The position numbers were made by a program, and so were the translations under genes. The notes below the pieces were generated by a model. That model saw nothing but the letters and a program-made list of their open reading frames with translations. It was not told the origin of the DNA and did not search any database. From an uncultured Pseudomonadota bacterium (GTDB taxonomy: Bacteria; Pseudomonadota; Gammaproteobacteria; Burkholderiales; Eutrophovitaceae), in NCBI GenBank assembly GCA_937983055.1, contig CALJLA010000218.1:1-46299 (forward strand): a stretch of DNA of 46,299 nt, read 5' to 3'. Positions 1 through 8,636 of this stretch are shown here, piece by piece. Positions within the stretch are counted from its first letter, which is position 1; each line of letters opens with the position of its first letter.

Positions 1-596
1 GGTCGCGCGTCGCCGCGAACAGCTTCCGCAGCGACCGCGCCGCCGAGCCGCTGCGTGACCCGCGAGCGCCGCGCCCTCTCCGGCGGCGCGCGCAGCCCGC
101 GCGGCGGCGGCAGGTAGCGGCCGATGAGGGCAAAGGCACGGCCCCAGAATCCGGTCGGGGTCCAGTTGGTCATGCCGATGCGCCCGCCCGGCCGGCACAC
201 CCGCAGCAGTTCGTCGGCCGCCTTCTGCTGGTCCGGCGCGAACATGCTGCCGTAGACCGACAGCACCACGTCGAACGCTTCGTCGGCGAACGGAATCGCC
301 TCGCAGTCGCCGACCTCGAAGTTCGCCGGCAGGCGCTCGACCGCCGCGCGCGCGCGCGCGCGCTCGATCAGCGCCGGCACGTAATCCACGCCCACCGCGT
401 CGCAGTTGCGCCGCGCGGCCGACAGCGCGGCGTTGCCGCTACCGGTGGCCACGTCCAGCACCCGCTCGCCGGCGCGCAGCTTCACCGCCTCGCACAGCAG
501 CTCGCCGGGATACACGGTGTTCCAGCCGATCATCGCGAAGTCGCCGGTGGCCCAGGTCTGCTGCTGGCGTGCCTTGATTTCCTGGTAGTTAACCAT
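1..596 (-). CDS. SAM-dependent class I methyltransferase (3' end outside window)
   Basis: About 198 N-terminal residues are visible; the gene runs off the left edge. The ATG at 596-594 is preceded by a strong AAAGGAGG ribosome site. The SAM-binding glycine motif VLDVATGSGNAA lies at residues 46-57, followed by an acidic strand end (VGVDY, 68-72), the GDCEAIPF segment (96-103) that normally contacts the adenine, and the post-motif LLRVCRPGGRIGMTNW (130-145). This is the usual order in Methyltransf_11/25 enzymes of the UbiE-like type. The substrate cannot be told. After residue 165 the frame reads unusually Arg/Ala-rich, while another frame near position 40 gives SLRKLF, which resembles the next conserved block of this family. 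A frameshift near 45-100 is possible but unproven. It is divergent from the rhomboid gene at 772. Confidence 0.8.
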   Translation of the reverse strand, partial: MVNYQEIKARQQQTWATGDFAMIGWNTVYPGELLCEAVKLRAGERVLDVATGSGNAALSAARRNCDAVGVDYVPALIERARARAAVERLPANFEVGDCEAIPFADEAFDVVLSVYGSMFAPDQQKAADELLRVCRPGGRIGMTNWTPTGFWGRAFALIGRYLPPPRGLRAPPERARRSRVTQRLGGAVAAEAVRGDAR

Positions 597-725
597 GTTT
601 GCCCTCCTTTGCTGCCGGTGGAAAAAGGCCCAAGGATAGGGCATTGCCGCGCCCGCGCCGAACGGGCCGTCGGCCGCGCGGTCACATTCCTAGTGCGCGC
701 ACCGGCTCCGGCCGCGCAAGCCGAA

Positions 726-731
726 TACAAT
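726..731 (+). promoter_or_regulatory. possible -10 element before the rhomboid gene
   Basis: TACAAT at 726-731, followed by CCCGC, lies about 40 bp before the rhomboid start in the gap between divergent genes. No good -35 box is seen 17 bp upstream, so this rests on the -10 match only. A similar TACAATCCGC occurs before pgaA. Confidence 0.25.
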
Positions 732-771
732 CCCGCTATCCGCCTCCGCCATCCGCGCCCCCAAGGACCTG

Positions 772-1368
772 ATGCTCCCGGTTACCCGCTCGCTGCTGAT
801 CGTCAACGTCGTCGTGTACCTGCTGCAGATGACCGGCGCCAACCAGCTGATCTTCTGGTTTGCGCTGTGGCCACCGGGCGGCGAGGGGCGCATGCCCTCG
901 TTCGAGCTTTGGCAGCTGGTGACCTACAGCTTCCTGCACGGCGGGCTCGCGCACCTGTTCTTCAACATGCTCGCGCTGTTCATGTTCGGCAGCGACATCG
1001 AGCGGGTATTCGGCTCGCGCTGGTTCCTGCGCTACTACCTGGTGTGCGTGGTGGCGGCGGCGCTCACCCACATGGCGGCCACCGCCTGGATGGGCCTGCC
1101 GCCGCTGCCGACGGTGGGCGCCTCCGGCGGGGTGTTCGGGGTGCTGCTCGCCTTCGGCATGTACTTCCCGCGCCGGCAGGTCATGCTGATCTTTCCGCCG
1201 ATTCCGATGCAGGCGCGCTATTTCGTGGTGCTGTACGGGCTGGTGGAGCTGTACTTCGGCGTCACCGGCACCGCGATGGGTATTGCGCATTTCGCGCACC
1301 TCGGCGGCATGCTCGGCGGGTTTCTGATGATCGCGCACCGGCGCGGGTGGTTCTCCCCGCGCCGCTAG
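772..1368 (+). CDS. Rhomboid family intramembrane serine protease
   Basis: 198 aa with about six hydrophobic segments, the size of the compact six-helix bacterial rhomboids. The family signature is complete. The HxxxxHxxxN box has His56, His61 and Asn65; the nucleophile is Ser118 in GASGGVFG; the general base is His176 in AHFAHLGG. It should cleave transmembrane segments of other membrane proteins within the inner membrane; the substrate is unknown. The ATG is preceded by AAGGA at a six-base spacing. It is divergent from the methyltransferase and ends only 9 bp from the convergent SUMF1-fold gene, with no clear terminator between. Identification is firm from the catalytic motifs; the physiological role is not inferable. 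Confidence 0.93.
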   Translation: MLPVTRSLLIVNVVVYLLQMTGANQLIFWFALWPPGGEGRMPSFELWQLVTYSFLHGGLAHLFFNMLALFMFGSDIERVFGSRWFLRYYLVCVVAAALTHMAATAWMGLPPLPTVGASGGVFGVLLAFGMYFPRRQVMLIFPPIPMQARYFVVLYGLVELYFGVTGTAMGIAHFAHLGGMLGGFLMIAHRRGWFSPRR

Positions 1369-1377
1369 ACAGCCGGC

Positions 1378-2241
1378 TCAGCGCAGTTCGCGCGCCACCC
1401 GAAAACCCAGATCGTTGTGGCGCGCGCCGGTGAACTTGTAGCGGTCGGTCGGATAGATGTAATAGGGCGAATGGCTCAGCCATGAGCCGCCGCGAAAGGC
1501 GCGCTCGGAGCAGTCTCCGCCCGGCCAGGCAGAGGTATCGTCGGGCGCGCCACGCCAGCGGCCGTGCACGCAGTCTTCCGCCCACTCCCACACGTTGCCG
1601 AGCATGTCGTGCAGGCCGAAGGCGTTGGGCTTGAACTTGCCGACCGGCGCGGTCACCGCGAAACCGTCCCGGCACGGCAGGTGCTCCCACTCGTAACCGT
1701 GTTCGGCCTTCGATATCTCGTCGTACATGTTGCCGTATTCGCACACCTGCGAAGGCTTCAGGTCGAAAAAGCGCGTCGAGCCGGCGCCGGCGCGCGCCGC
1801 GTATTCCCATTCGGCTTCCGTCGGCAGGCGGTACCTGTGGCCGGTCTTCTTCGACAGCCACTTCGTGTACGCCACCGCGTCGCGCCAGGACACGTTGATC
1901 ACCGGCCGTTTGCCGCGGCCGAATTCGGAATCGTTGGCCGCCGGGCAGGCACCGGCGCGCACGCAGACCTCCCACTCGTCGAAGGTCACCTCGTACTTGC
2001 CGAGCGCAAACGGCTCGCGCACGTTCACCTTGCGCAGGTAGCCTTCGTCAACCGGCCGGCCCACGGTGAGCGGCGGCGTGAACATTTCGAACGCCCCGGC
2101 CGGCACCACCACCATCAGCGGACAGTCCTCGCAGTCCCTGAACTCCGCCGGCGCCTCGTCAGCCGCCGCCGACGCCAGCACGCCGCCCAGCAGAAGCACA
2201 AGCGCCGGCAGCTCGGCGCAACGCCGCACGAGCGCGGTCAT
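1378..2241 (-). CDS. FGE/SUMF1-fold secreted protein, copy B
   Basis: 287 aa starting at the ATG at 2241-2239, which overlaps the stop of copy A as ATGA. A longer in-frame ORF runs back inside copy A and is not the real start. Residues 1-28 look like a signal peptide ending ASAAA. The FGE-sulfatase domain follows: an EFRDCEDCP opening, then VPAGAFEM, RPVINVSWRDA, RLPTEAEWEYAARAG, the LHDMLGNVWEWAEDC block, RGGSW and LGFRVAREL. The cysteine pair that gives formylglycine-generating enzymes their oxidase activity, just after RGGSW, is replaced (SWLSHSPYY), so it is unlikely to be a sulfatase activator. Related Cys-less domains act as binding or structural modules. It is probably periplasmic or exported and translated with copy A. 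Confidence 0.88.
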   Translation of the reverse strand: MTALVRRCAELPALVLLLGGVLASAAADEAPAEFRDCEDCPLMVVVPAGAFEMFTPPLTVGRPVDEGYLRKVNVREPFALGKYEVTFDEWEVCVRAGACPAANDSEFGRGKRPVINVSWRDAVAYTKWLSKKTGHRYRLPTEAEWEYAARAGAGSTRFFDLKPSQVCEYGNMYDEISKAEHGYEWEHLPCRDGFAVTAPVGKFKPNAFGLHDMLGNVWEWAEDCVHGRWRGAPDDTSAWPGGDCSERAFRGGSWLSHSPYYIYPTDRYKFTGARHNDLGFRVARELR

Positions 2242-3107
2242 GGCAGGTCGCGCGCGACGCGGAAACCCAGATCGGAGTGTCGCGTGCCGAGGAACTTGTA
2301 GCGGTCGGAAAACCGGATGTAGTAGCCGGGATGGTTGAGCCAGGAGCCGCCGCGGAAGGCACGCATCGAGCAATCGCCCTCGATCAGCGCGCCGGTGTCG
2401 TTGCGCACGCCGCGCCACTTGGCGCTCATGCAGTCCTCGGTCCATTCCCACACGTTGCCGAGCATGTCGTGCAGGCCGAAGGCGTTGGGCTTGAACTTGC
2501 CGACCGGCGCGGTCTCGGTATAGCCGTCCCTGCAGGGCACATGCTCCCACTCGTACTCATGCGCGGCCTTGCCGGCCAGATCGTACAGGTTGGCGTGCTC
2601 GCACACCGACTTGAGCGGGATGCCGAAGAAACGGTCGCGGCCGGCACCGGCGCGCGCCGCGTATTCCCACTCCGCCTCAGTGGGCAGGCGATAGGGCTTG
2701 CCGGTTTTTTTTGCGAGCCAGCGGGCGTAGCGCCCGGCGTCCTCCCAAGACACGTTGATCACCGGGCGCTTGCCGCGCCCGAAGTCCGAATCGTCGGCCG
2801 CCGGGCAGGCGCCCTCCTTTACGCAAGCGTCCCACTCGTCGAAGCTGACTTCGAATTTGCCCATGGCGAACGGCTGGGTTACTTCCACCCGGCGCAGCTC
2901 GCCCTCGTCGTAGGGTCGGCCCTGGTCGAGCGGCGGCGCACCCATGCCGTATACGCCGGTGGGCATCGCCACCATGACCGGGCACGCCGGGCAATCGCGA
3001 AACTCGCTGCCGGCGGCGGGAACGTCCTGGGCGGCGGCGGGCGCGGCCTGCAGCAAGGCGGCCGCGACGAACGCGCCGCGGGCGCAAGACATGGCGTTGC
3101 TCGGCAT
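2238..3107 (-). CDS. FGE/SUMF1-fold secreted protein, copy A
   Basis: 289 aa, upstream partner of copy B and clearly paralogous along its whole length. A signal peptide is visible (residues 1-26, ending APAAAQ). The domain repeats the same landmarks: EFRDCPACP, MPTGVYGMG, RPVINVSWEDA, RLPTEAEWEYAARAG, LHDMLGNVWEWTEDC, RGGSW, LGFRVARDL. As in copy B, the two catalytic cysteines after RGGSW are missing (SWLNHPGYY). A 69-bp stretch (2446-2514) is identical to 1586-1654 in copy B, suggesting recent duplication or gene conversion at the EWEY-to-GNVWEW region. The ATGA overlap implies translational coupling. Function is unknown; a carbohydrate- or peptide-binding role is only a guess from the fold. 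Confidence 0.88.
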   Translation of the reverse strand: MPSNAMSCARGAFVAAALLQAAPAAAQDVPAAGSEFRDCPACPVMVAMPTGVYGMGAPPLDQGRPYDEGELRRVEVTQPFAMGKFEVSFDEWDACVKEGACPAADDSDFGRGKRPVINVSWEDAGRYARWLAKKTGKPYRLPTEAEWEYAARAGAGRDRFFGIPLKSVCEHANLYDLAGKAAHEYEWEHVPCRDGYTETAPVGKFKPNAFGLHDMLGNVWEWTEDCMSAKWRGVRNDTGALIEGDCSMRAFRGGSWLNHPGYYIRFSDRYKFLGTRHSDLGFRVARDLP

Positions 3108-3196
3108 CGGGGCTTCCGGTCGATCGGTGAAGGCAGGAGTGTACCCAACTACGGCCGGGACAGCCGCCGCGCGGCCGGGCTGCGGCCGCGCGGTAC

Positions 3197-3244
3197 GGAA
3201 AGAAAAGGAGCCCGCGTCTAACGGTGGGAGGGTGCCGCGGGCTC
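3197..3244 (-). terminator. Rho-independent terminator for the small gene at 3255
   Basis: On the minus strand GAGCCCGCG pairs with CGCGGGCTC across a 19-base loop (3244 down to 3208), followed by CCTTTTCTTTCC (to about 3197). It begins 11 bp after the stop of the 3255-3545 gene and separates it from the SUMF1-fold pair. Confidence 0.6.
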
Positions 3245-3254
3245 TAAAAACCGG

Positions 3255-3545
3255 TCAATGCATCGCGACGTCCTGGCTGGCGAGCCAATCGCCCACACGG
3301 CGCATCAGGGCGTCCACCTCGAAGTCGCCGAGCATCGGCGTGCCGGGCCGGGGGTCGGTCGGCGCGAACCGGAAGTACTCGGTCGCCTGTTCGTACTCGA
3401 TCACGCCGGCGCGCTGCTCGCCCGCGTACACCACGTAAGCGGCGAACCAGCCGTCTTCGCCGACACCGACCCGCCGCACGTCGACGAAGCGCACCGTGCC
3501 GCAATGGCAGGTGATTGCGTCCTGCGAATCTTCGCTTGCTGTCAC
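3255..3545 (-). CDS. Small conserved-looking protein with a CHC motif, unknown function
   Basis: 96 aa from the GTG at 3545-3543, chosen because AAAGGGAGG lies 7 bases before it. A longer ATG-initiated version (to 3647) would add 34 unlikely residues in a region of hairpins. The protein is acidic, begins with a Cys-His-Cys turn (ITCHCGTVRF), has a central beta-like segment (GWFAAYVVYAG, GVIEYEQATEYFRF) and a C-terminal helix ending DWLASQDVAMH. No family was recognised. The strong ribosome site and a clear downstream terminator support a real gene in its own transcription unit. Confidence 0.6.
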   Translation of the reverse strand: MTASEDSQDAITCHCGTVRFVDVRRVGVGEDGWFAAYVVYAGEQRAGVIEYEQATEYFRFAPTDPRPGTPMLGDFEVDALMRRVGDWLASQDVAMH

Positions 3546-4047
3546 TGAGTGCCCTCCCTTTAAAGGACGTTCGTGTTCATGGGAGGGCTCTGCTGGGCAC
3601 GCACCTGGCCTGCCGCGGTGGACGCGGCAGCCGCATGGCTGCCGCACCTTTCGAGCGGATGGTCTCTGGCGATCCCGCTGTCCGGCGCTCGCGCCGGACC
3701 GGTGACTTTGCGAACCTGCATTACTGCAGGGGTGCCTTTGTCAGGAAACCCTCCATCCGCAATCCTGCAATCACCGTGCCAGGCATGACGGCGCGCCCCC
3801 GGGGCGATTCACGCGCACCGCGCACACGGGAAATGTCCCGACTGCGCATTCACTTAGCCGCGGCCGACCGGCGTGCTGTCGCCGCACGCAGACAGGCCTC
3901 GCGGGCGCTGGGCATATTTCTTGTTCCTGTACTGCGTGAAGTCGCGCGCGCGAGCAAATGATCGAAGCGCGCGACACGGGGCGGACGAGACTGACGAATT
4001 GCGGCCCGCCACCGATCGAATACCGAACCGGACGAGTCAACGCGCGA
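3546..4047. other. Gap with two strong hairpins, no convincing gene
   Basis: Two perfect inverted repeats stand out: GCGGCAGCC-GCAT-GGCTGCCGC (3624-3645) and TCCGGCGC-TC-GCGCCGGA (3681-3698). A smaller one, CCTGCA-TTAC-TGCAGG, follows at 3715-3730. None has a T-run, so they are not obvious terminators. Both-strand ORFs here have neither ribosome sites nor recognisable content. A small RNA or REP-like elements are possible. Confidence 0.4.
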
Positions 4048-4365
4048 ATGGACATGCAGCAGAAAGCATCCGAGGTGCTGGCCCTGATTAAGCAGTCGGC
4101 CCCGGATGTGACGTTCAGCCTTCGCGCCGACAAGGGCCTGCACGAATTCGAAGCAGACCGCGGCACGGTCACTCACCGCATCTGCTACAGCGACGACGTA
4201 TTTACCCAGCGCGATGCGCATGAGTTGGCGATGGTGGCGGCAAGCCTGTTCTCGCTGCTGCGTTCCGACCCCGGCCCGGCGCGGGTGGTGGTGCGGGCCG
4301 GCATGTTCGACACCATGCTGAAGACGCTGGGCGGCTACTCCCGGTTTACCGCCGCGCAGCCGTAG
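4048..4365 (+). CDS. Small hypothetical protein (105 aa)
   Basis: Starts at ATG 4048 (a second ATG two codons on is equally possible); no strong ribosome site precedes either. The product reads as a real globular protein: an N-terminal helix (QQKASEVLALIKQSAP), beta-like VTFSLRADKGLHEFEADRG, VTHRICYSDDVFTQRDAHELAMVAASLFSLLRS, then VVVRAGMFDTMLKTLGG. It has no signal peptide or membrane segment. No family was recognised. It is convergent with the GGDEF-EAL gene, whose stop is only 25 bp away across a GC-rich inverted repeat. Confidence 0.55.
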   Translation: MDMQQKASEVLALIKQSAPDVTFSLRADKGLHEFEADRGTVTHRICYSDDVFTQRDAHELAMVAASLFSLLRSDPGPARVVVRAGMFDTMLKTLGGYSRFTAAQP

Positions 4366-4390
4366 CGCGGCGCCGGCGCCCGGCGGCGCG

Positions 4391-7240
4391 TCAGCTTCTG
4401 ACAAAGGGGCCGGACGCGGTCAGTTCGGCCATCCAGTCCGCCGTGCCGAACGGCACTGGCTTGGCTAGGCCGAATCCCTGCCCGTAATCCACGCCAATCT
4501 CGCGCAGCGCCTCGATGGTCTGCACGTTCTCGACGAATTCGGCAATGGTGCGCTTGCCCATGACATGGCCGATGTGGTTGATCGCCTCGACCATGGCGCG
4601 GTCGATCGGGTCGTCGAGCATGTCCTTCACGAAGCCCCCATCGATCTTGAGGTAATCGACCGGCAGGTTCTTCAGGTAGCCGAACGACGACATGCCCGCG
4701 CCGAAGTCGTCCAGCGAGAAACGGCAGCCGAGCGACTTCAACTGACTGATGAAGTGCGCGGCCTGGGTCAGGTTGGCGACCGCCGCGGTCTCGGTCACCT
4801 CGAAACAGAAGGCGGTGTAGGGCACGCCGGCTACCGCCGCCTGCGTCTGCAGGAAGGACAGGAAGCTCTCATCGCCGATCGACGCGCCCGACAGGTTGAT
4901 GCTGCAGGTGTCGATCTGCTTGCCGCGCTTGTCGGCCACCAGTCGAGCATAGGTCTCGAAAGCGGTCGTCACCACCCAGCGGTCGATCGCCGGCATCAGG
5001 CCGTAGCGTTCCGCCGCCGGAATAAAGGCGCCGGGCGGAATCAGCTCGCCCTGCTCGTCCACCATGCGCAGCAGCAGCTCGACGTGGGTGCCCTGCCCGA
5101 GCGAGGGGCGCAGGCTCATGATCTCCTGCGCGTACAGCTGGAAGCGCCCCTCGTCGAGCGCGCGCTGGATGCGCGTGAACCATTCCATCTCGCCCTGGCG
5201 CGAGGAAATCTCGCTGTCGTCGGGTGAGTAAACGTGAATGCGGTTTCGCCCCTTCTCCTTGGCCACGTAGCAGGCCGCGTCGGCCGCGCGCATTACCTCC
5301 GCCAGGGTGCTGCCGGCGTCGCGAATGCTCACCACGCCGACGCTCACCCCCATGGTGAGCGTCATGCCGGCCCAGGAGAAGCGGAAGTCCTTGATGGCCT
5401 GGCGCAGCGCCTCGGCAATGGCCAACGCCTGCTCCCTGGCACAGTTCTCGAGCAGGATGCCGAACTCGTCGCCGCCCAGCCGCGCCAGCAGGTCGCCCTC
5501 GCGCAGCCGCTCCTGAAGCACGACGCTGATCTGGCGCATCAGCTCGTCGCCGGCGCCGTGGCCGCAGGTGTCGTTGACGATCTTGAACTGGTCGAGGTCG
5601 AGGTAGAGCAGGTAGTGCGTCTGCCGCTGCCGCAGCGCGCTCTTCAGTGACAGGGCCAGCCTTCGCTCGAACTCGTGGCGGTTGAACAGGCCGGTGAGCG
5701 CGTCGTGGCTGGCCTGGTAGGACAGGCGCGCCGCGTACTGGCCCTCTCGGCTGACGTCGTGGAACACCACCACGATACCGGCGATCTGCCCGCTGCGGTC
5801 GCGAATCGGTGCAGCCGATTTGTTGATGGAGATCTCGGTGCCATCGCGCCGGGTGATCTGCATGTTCGAGGCCATGCTCAGGGTGCGCCCGGCGTGCAGC
5901 ACGCTGTCGACCAGGTCGTACGCTTCGCCGCGCGCGCCTTCCTCGCTGGCGCGAAACACCTCGCTCAGGTGCAGGCCGCGCGCATCGGCGCCGCGCCAGC
6001 CGATCAGCGCTTCGGCCATCGGGTTCAGGTACTCGACCAGGCCCTGGCTGTCGGTGGTGATCACCGCGTCGCCGATCGAGGCCAACGTCACCTCGGCGCG
6101 TTCCTTCTCGGCGAAGAGCTGCGCGTCGGCCAGCTTCTTTTCGTTGATGTCGGTGATCGAGCCGGCCATCCGCACCGCGCGCCCGTCGGGCCTGCGCACC
6201 GACTGGCCGCGCACGCGAAACCACTTGTATTCGCCCGGCTGGCTCATCACCCTTATTTCGACGTCCAGCGCCCTGCGCTGCTTCAGGTGCGCCTGCAGCG
6301 CCGACTGCAGCCTGGCTTGGTCTTCGGGGTGCAGCAGTGACACTAGCTCGAAGCCGCCCAGGTTGTCGTCGGGCTCGATGCCCAGCAGCTGCTTGAACCG
6401 CGGCGAGTAATAGGCCTCGCCGGTCAGCATGTTCCAGTCCCACACGCCGTCGTTGGTGCCGCTCACCGCCAGCTTGAAGCGCTCTTCGCTCATCTTGAGC
6501 GCGCGCTCGAATTCCTCGCTGCGGCGGAGCATGCGCCGCGACAGCGCAACGCCAACCGGAATCAGGATCAGCGCCGCCAGCAGGTTGGCCGTCAGCAGAT
6601 GGCGGCGCAGCGCCCGGTTGGCTTCGCCCAGAGTGTAGGAAAACTCGTCGGTGAGCGGCGTGATCTGCGCGTTGATGCTGTGCACCCGCGCCACCAGCGG
6701 CTGCAGGCTCCGCGCCGAGGTGTCGCCGGCCACGATGCTGGCGTGAATTTCCTCTCCCAGCGCCTGCAGTTCCAGCACATATTGGTCGCCCTGCTCCCAC
6801 AGTTCGATCACTTTCGCCATGTAGCTGATGTCGCTCATGGTGCGGAACAGGCGGATCACGCTGCCGATGTCGTCGGGGTGGGTGCGACCCTCCAGCAGAC
6901 CCTCACGCGCCACGGCGTAATCGGGATCATCGCTTTCGAGCTGCAACCGGGCCTTGCGGTCGCCCAGCGGCACCGTTATCGCCCGCTGGAATGCGCGATA
7001 GTCTTCCGGCGACTGGCTTTGGGCATAGCGCGTGAGGTAGTAGACCGCATCCTTCTGCGCCTTGGACCAAAGGCCTTCGCCGCCCACGTAGGCGCGGCCG
7101 GCGGACAGTATGTCCACGCTCAGCAGCGCCAGCACCACCAAGAACACCGCCACCGCCAGAAACGGCCAGATGATCAGCAGCAGCCGCTTGCTGAGCGGAT
7201 TGAAGTGCGACAGCCGGAGGAGTGCTGCGGAGACTGACAT
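4391..7240 (-). CDS. Membrane-bound PAS-PAS-GGDEF-EAL cyclic-di-GMP enzyme
   Basis: 949 aa. A transmembrane helix (20-43), a periplasmic sensor region (45-213) and a second helix (215-234) precede two PAS domains (about 252-368 and 384-498, the first ending in a PAC-like DINEKK segment). The GGDEF domain (505-672) keeps GGDEF at 589-593 and the inhibitory RxxD site (Arg580-Asp583) exactly five residues before it, so it should make c-di-GMP with product inhibition. The EAL domain (690-945) has Glu-Leu-Leu (721-723) in place of EAL but retains Asn782, Glu814/817, the DDFG pair 844-845, Lys865, Glu901/904 and Gln921. Phosphodiesterase activity is therefore plausible. It is monocistronic by layout. 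It may feed c-di-GMP to the PgaCD synthase encoded downstream, but that is inference. Confidence 0.95.
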   Translation of the reverse strand: MSVSAALLRLSHFNPLSKRLLLIIWPFLAVAVFLVVLALLSVDILSAGRAYVGGEGLWSKAQKDAVYYLTRYAQSQSPEDYRAFQRAITVPLGDRKARLQLESDDPDYAVAREGLLEGRTHPDDIGSVIRLFRTMSDISYMAKVIELWEQGDQYVLELQALGEEIHASIVAGDTSARSLQPLVARVHSINAQITPLTDEFSYTLGEANRALRRHLLTANLLAALILIPVGVALSRRMLRRSEEFERALKMSEERFKLAVSGTNDGVWDWNMLTGEAYYSPRFKQLLGIEPDDNLGGFELVSLLHPEDQARLQSALQAHLKQRRALDVEIRVMSQPGEYKWFRVRGQSVRRPDGRAVRMAGSITDINEKKLADAQLFAEKERAEVTLASIGDAVITTDSQGLVEYLNPMAEALIGWRGADARGLHLSEVFRASEEGARGEAYDLVDSVLHAGRTLSMASNMQITRRDGTEISINKSAAPIRDRSGQIAGIVVVFHDVSREGQYAARLSYQASHDALTGLFNRHEFERRLALSLKSALRQRQTHYLLYLDLDQFKIVNDTCGHGAGDELMRQISVVLQERLREGDLLARLGGDEFGILLENCAREQALAIAEALRQAIKDFRFSWAGMTLTMGVSVGVVSIRDAGSTLAEVMRAADAACYVAKEKGRNRIHVYSPDDSEISSRQGEMEWFTRIQRALDEGRFQLYAQEIMSLRPSLGQGTHVELLLRMVDEQGELIPPGAFIPAAERYGLMPAIDRWVVTTAFETYARLVADKRGKQIDTCSINLSGASIGDESFLSFLQTQAAVAGVPYTAFCFEVTETAAVANLTQAAHFISQLKSLGCRFSLDDFGAGMSSFGYLKNLPVDYLKIDGGFVKDMLDDPIDRAMVEAINHIGHVMGKRTIAEFVENVQTIEALREIGVDYGQGFGLAKPVPFGTADWMAELTASGPFVRS

Positions 7241-8299
7241 GACGAGGGCACAGAGTTCGCAAAACCTATGCCAATCAACCTCCTACGGCTCATTACAAAG
7301 GTAGGATGCCAGCGCCGGCGAGGTTGCGGACGGCACTGCGGGGAGCCGCGTGGGCGCTGTTCGCCCTCTGGCGTAGCCTCTTGAAGACCTTTGCGCGGCC
7401 CCAGCTGGGCGGAACCCTCGGCGCCATCAAGTCCGTCGATGGACGCCTCCCGGAGAGGCAAAGTTGAGCGATACCCGTTAGGGCGCGGGCGCCGGGTTTC
7501 GTCGCCCTTTCCCGTCGGAGTCTGTCACCGCATTGCAACGCGTCGCCTCCGCGCCCGGTGCGCAGGTCAGGCCAGGCACGGAGATGCGGCCCGCCCGGTC
7601 TATCTGATCCTCCGGGTGGACGCCTGCCACGAGTTCTCCCACCCGCGCGAAACGGGCGAAGCGATGGCCAGCGCACTGCAGCCGCACGGCTGGTCCCGGT
7701 CGAGTACCGCAGCCTGAGTGCGTCATTACGTTCGATCCGCCGAAAAAAATATGCACGCACAGGCCGTCGCAGGGACACAGTCCGTCGGGCTGACCCGGGA
7801 GCGGAGCAAGCACTTCCTGCCGCACCAGCATTTTTTGGTGTACCGGCGGCCGGGTACCGCCCCGGACCCCTGCCGAGTGGGCCTCGTTGGCGCGCGCCCC
7901 GCCCGGGTCCGAAAGCTGTCGGGACTTCGGCATAGGTCGTCAGGGTCCCGTCAACAAACCGGCGACATTCCCCGTCCAGGCGCCAAAATGCCCCTCAAAC
8001 CCCGGAAAACACGGCCTTTTAGACTGGAACGGTTTTCGCAGTTCTGCTGCAGGAGCCGCACTGAGCGGCGCCATAGCGAGGCGAATCCAATGCGCCACAT
8101 TCCCCACCCGACTCACTGGGATAACTCAGTCTCCGAGTGCCCACTCGCGGACGCCCGTTCCGCGGTGCCGTACCGGGCCTCGCAAGGTCCGCAGCACGCG
8201 GATGCCGCTCGATTGGAATACCGCGCCCGGGAAGAAGACGAAACCGCATTCGGTGGTCCGGCGGCCGGCCTGGCGCGCCCGATCAGGAGACCCGCTGCC
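7241..8299. other. 1.06-kb gap, no supported gene
   Basis: Only overlapping GC-driven ORFs on both strands, none with a good ribosome site. One plus-strand stretch (about 7597-7715, reading VYLILRVDACHEF then GEAMASALQPHGW) looks protein-like and could be the remnant of a decayed small gene, but it lacks a start and loses its frame at the end. The last 200 bp form the leader of the gene at 8300. Confidence 0.35.
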
Positions 8300-8590
8300 A
8301 TGGTGACCGTCTCGTTCGTGCCTTCAACCGGCTGGCTGGTCAAGCTCACGCCCACTCATCAGCCCTTCGTGTTTCCCAACAAGGGACAGGCCGTGGCCTT
8401 CGTCCTATCCTGGGCCGAGCGCAACCAGCCCTGCGAACTGGAGGTGTACGCCGCCGCCGGCACACTCGAGCGGCGCATGAAGATGCCCAGCGAACATTAC
8501 CGCCGCGGTTCCGGCTCCGATCGCCGTCAGCGCCAAGTTCACATTCCTTTCCCCGACCGTCGAGAGCAGGACCGGCGGCTGAACACCTGA
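8300..8590 (+). CDS. Small DUF2188-like basic-tailed protein, paralog 1 of 3
   Basis: 96 aa from ATG 8300, preceded by AGGAG ten bases upstream. Longer in-frame extensions back to 7718 are not supported by homology with the two following genes. The core is shared by all three paralogs: GW-x-V near the start, a Phe-x-x-Lys-x-x-A segment, then W-A-x-x-N-x-P-C-E, V-Y, G-x-x-E-R and a Pro. The tail is strongly cationic, with DRRQRQ and FPDRREQDRR. The core resembles DUF2188-type domains (short beta-beta-alpha-beta units) by pattern only. No signal peptide. The Arg-rich tail suggests nucleic-acid or membrane-surface contact; this is inference. Confidence 0.65.
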   Translation: MVTVSFVPSTGWLVKLTPTHQPFVFPNKGQAVAFVLSWAERNQPCELEVYAAAGTLERRMKMPSEHYRRGSGSDRRQRQVHIPFPDRREQDRRLNT

Positions 8591-8636
8591 TCGGCAGTAA
8601 CCAATGGAACGCAGCGAAGTACAAATTGGCGGGTAG

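Noticed and set aside
1378..2550. 390-codon start for SUMF1-fold copy B
   Set aside because: Its first 103 codons lie within copy A in another frame; the ATG at 2241 restores signal peptide and ATGA coupling.
7241..8299. Cyclic-di-GMP riboswitch upstream of the small-protein cluster
   Set aside because: No GEMM-like conserved core could be found by reading; the A-rich stretch at 7743-7750 is not enough.
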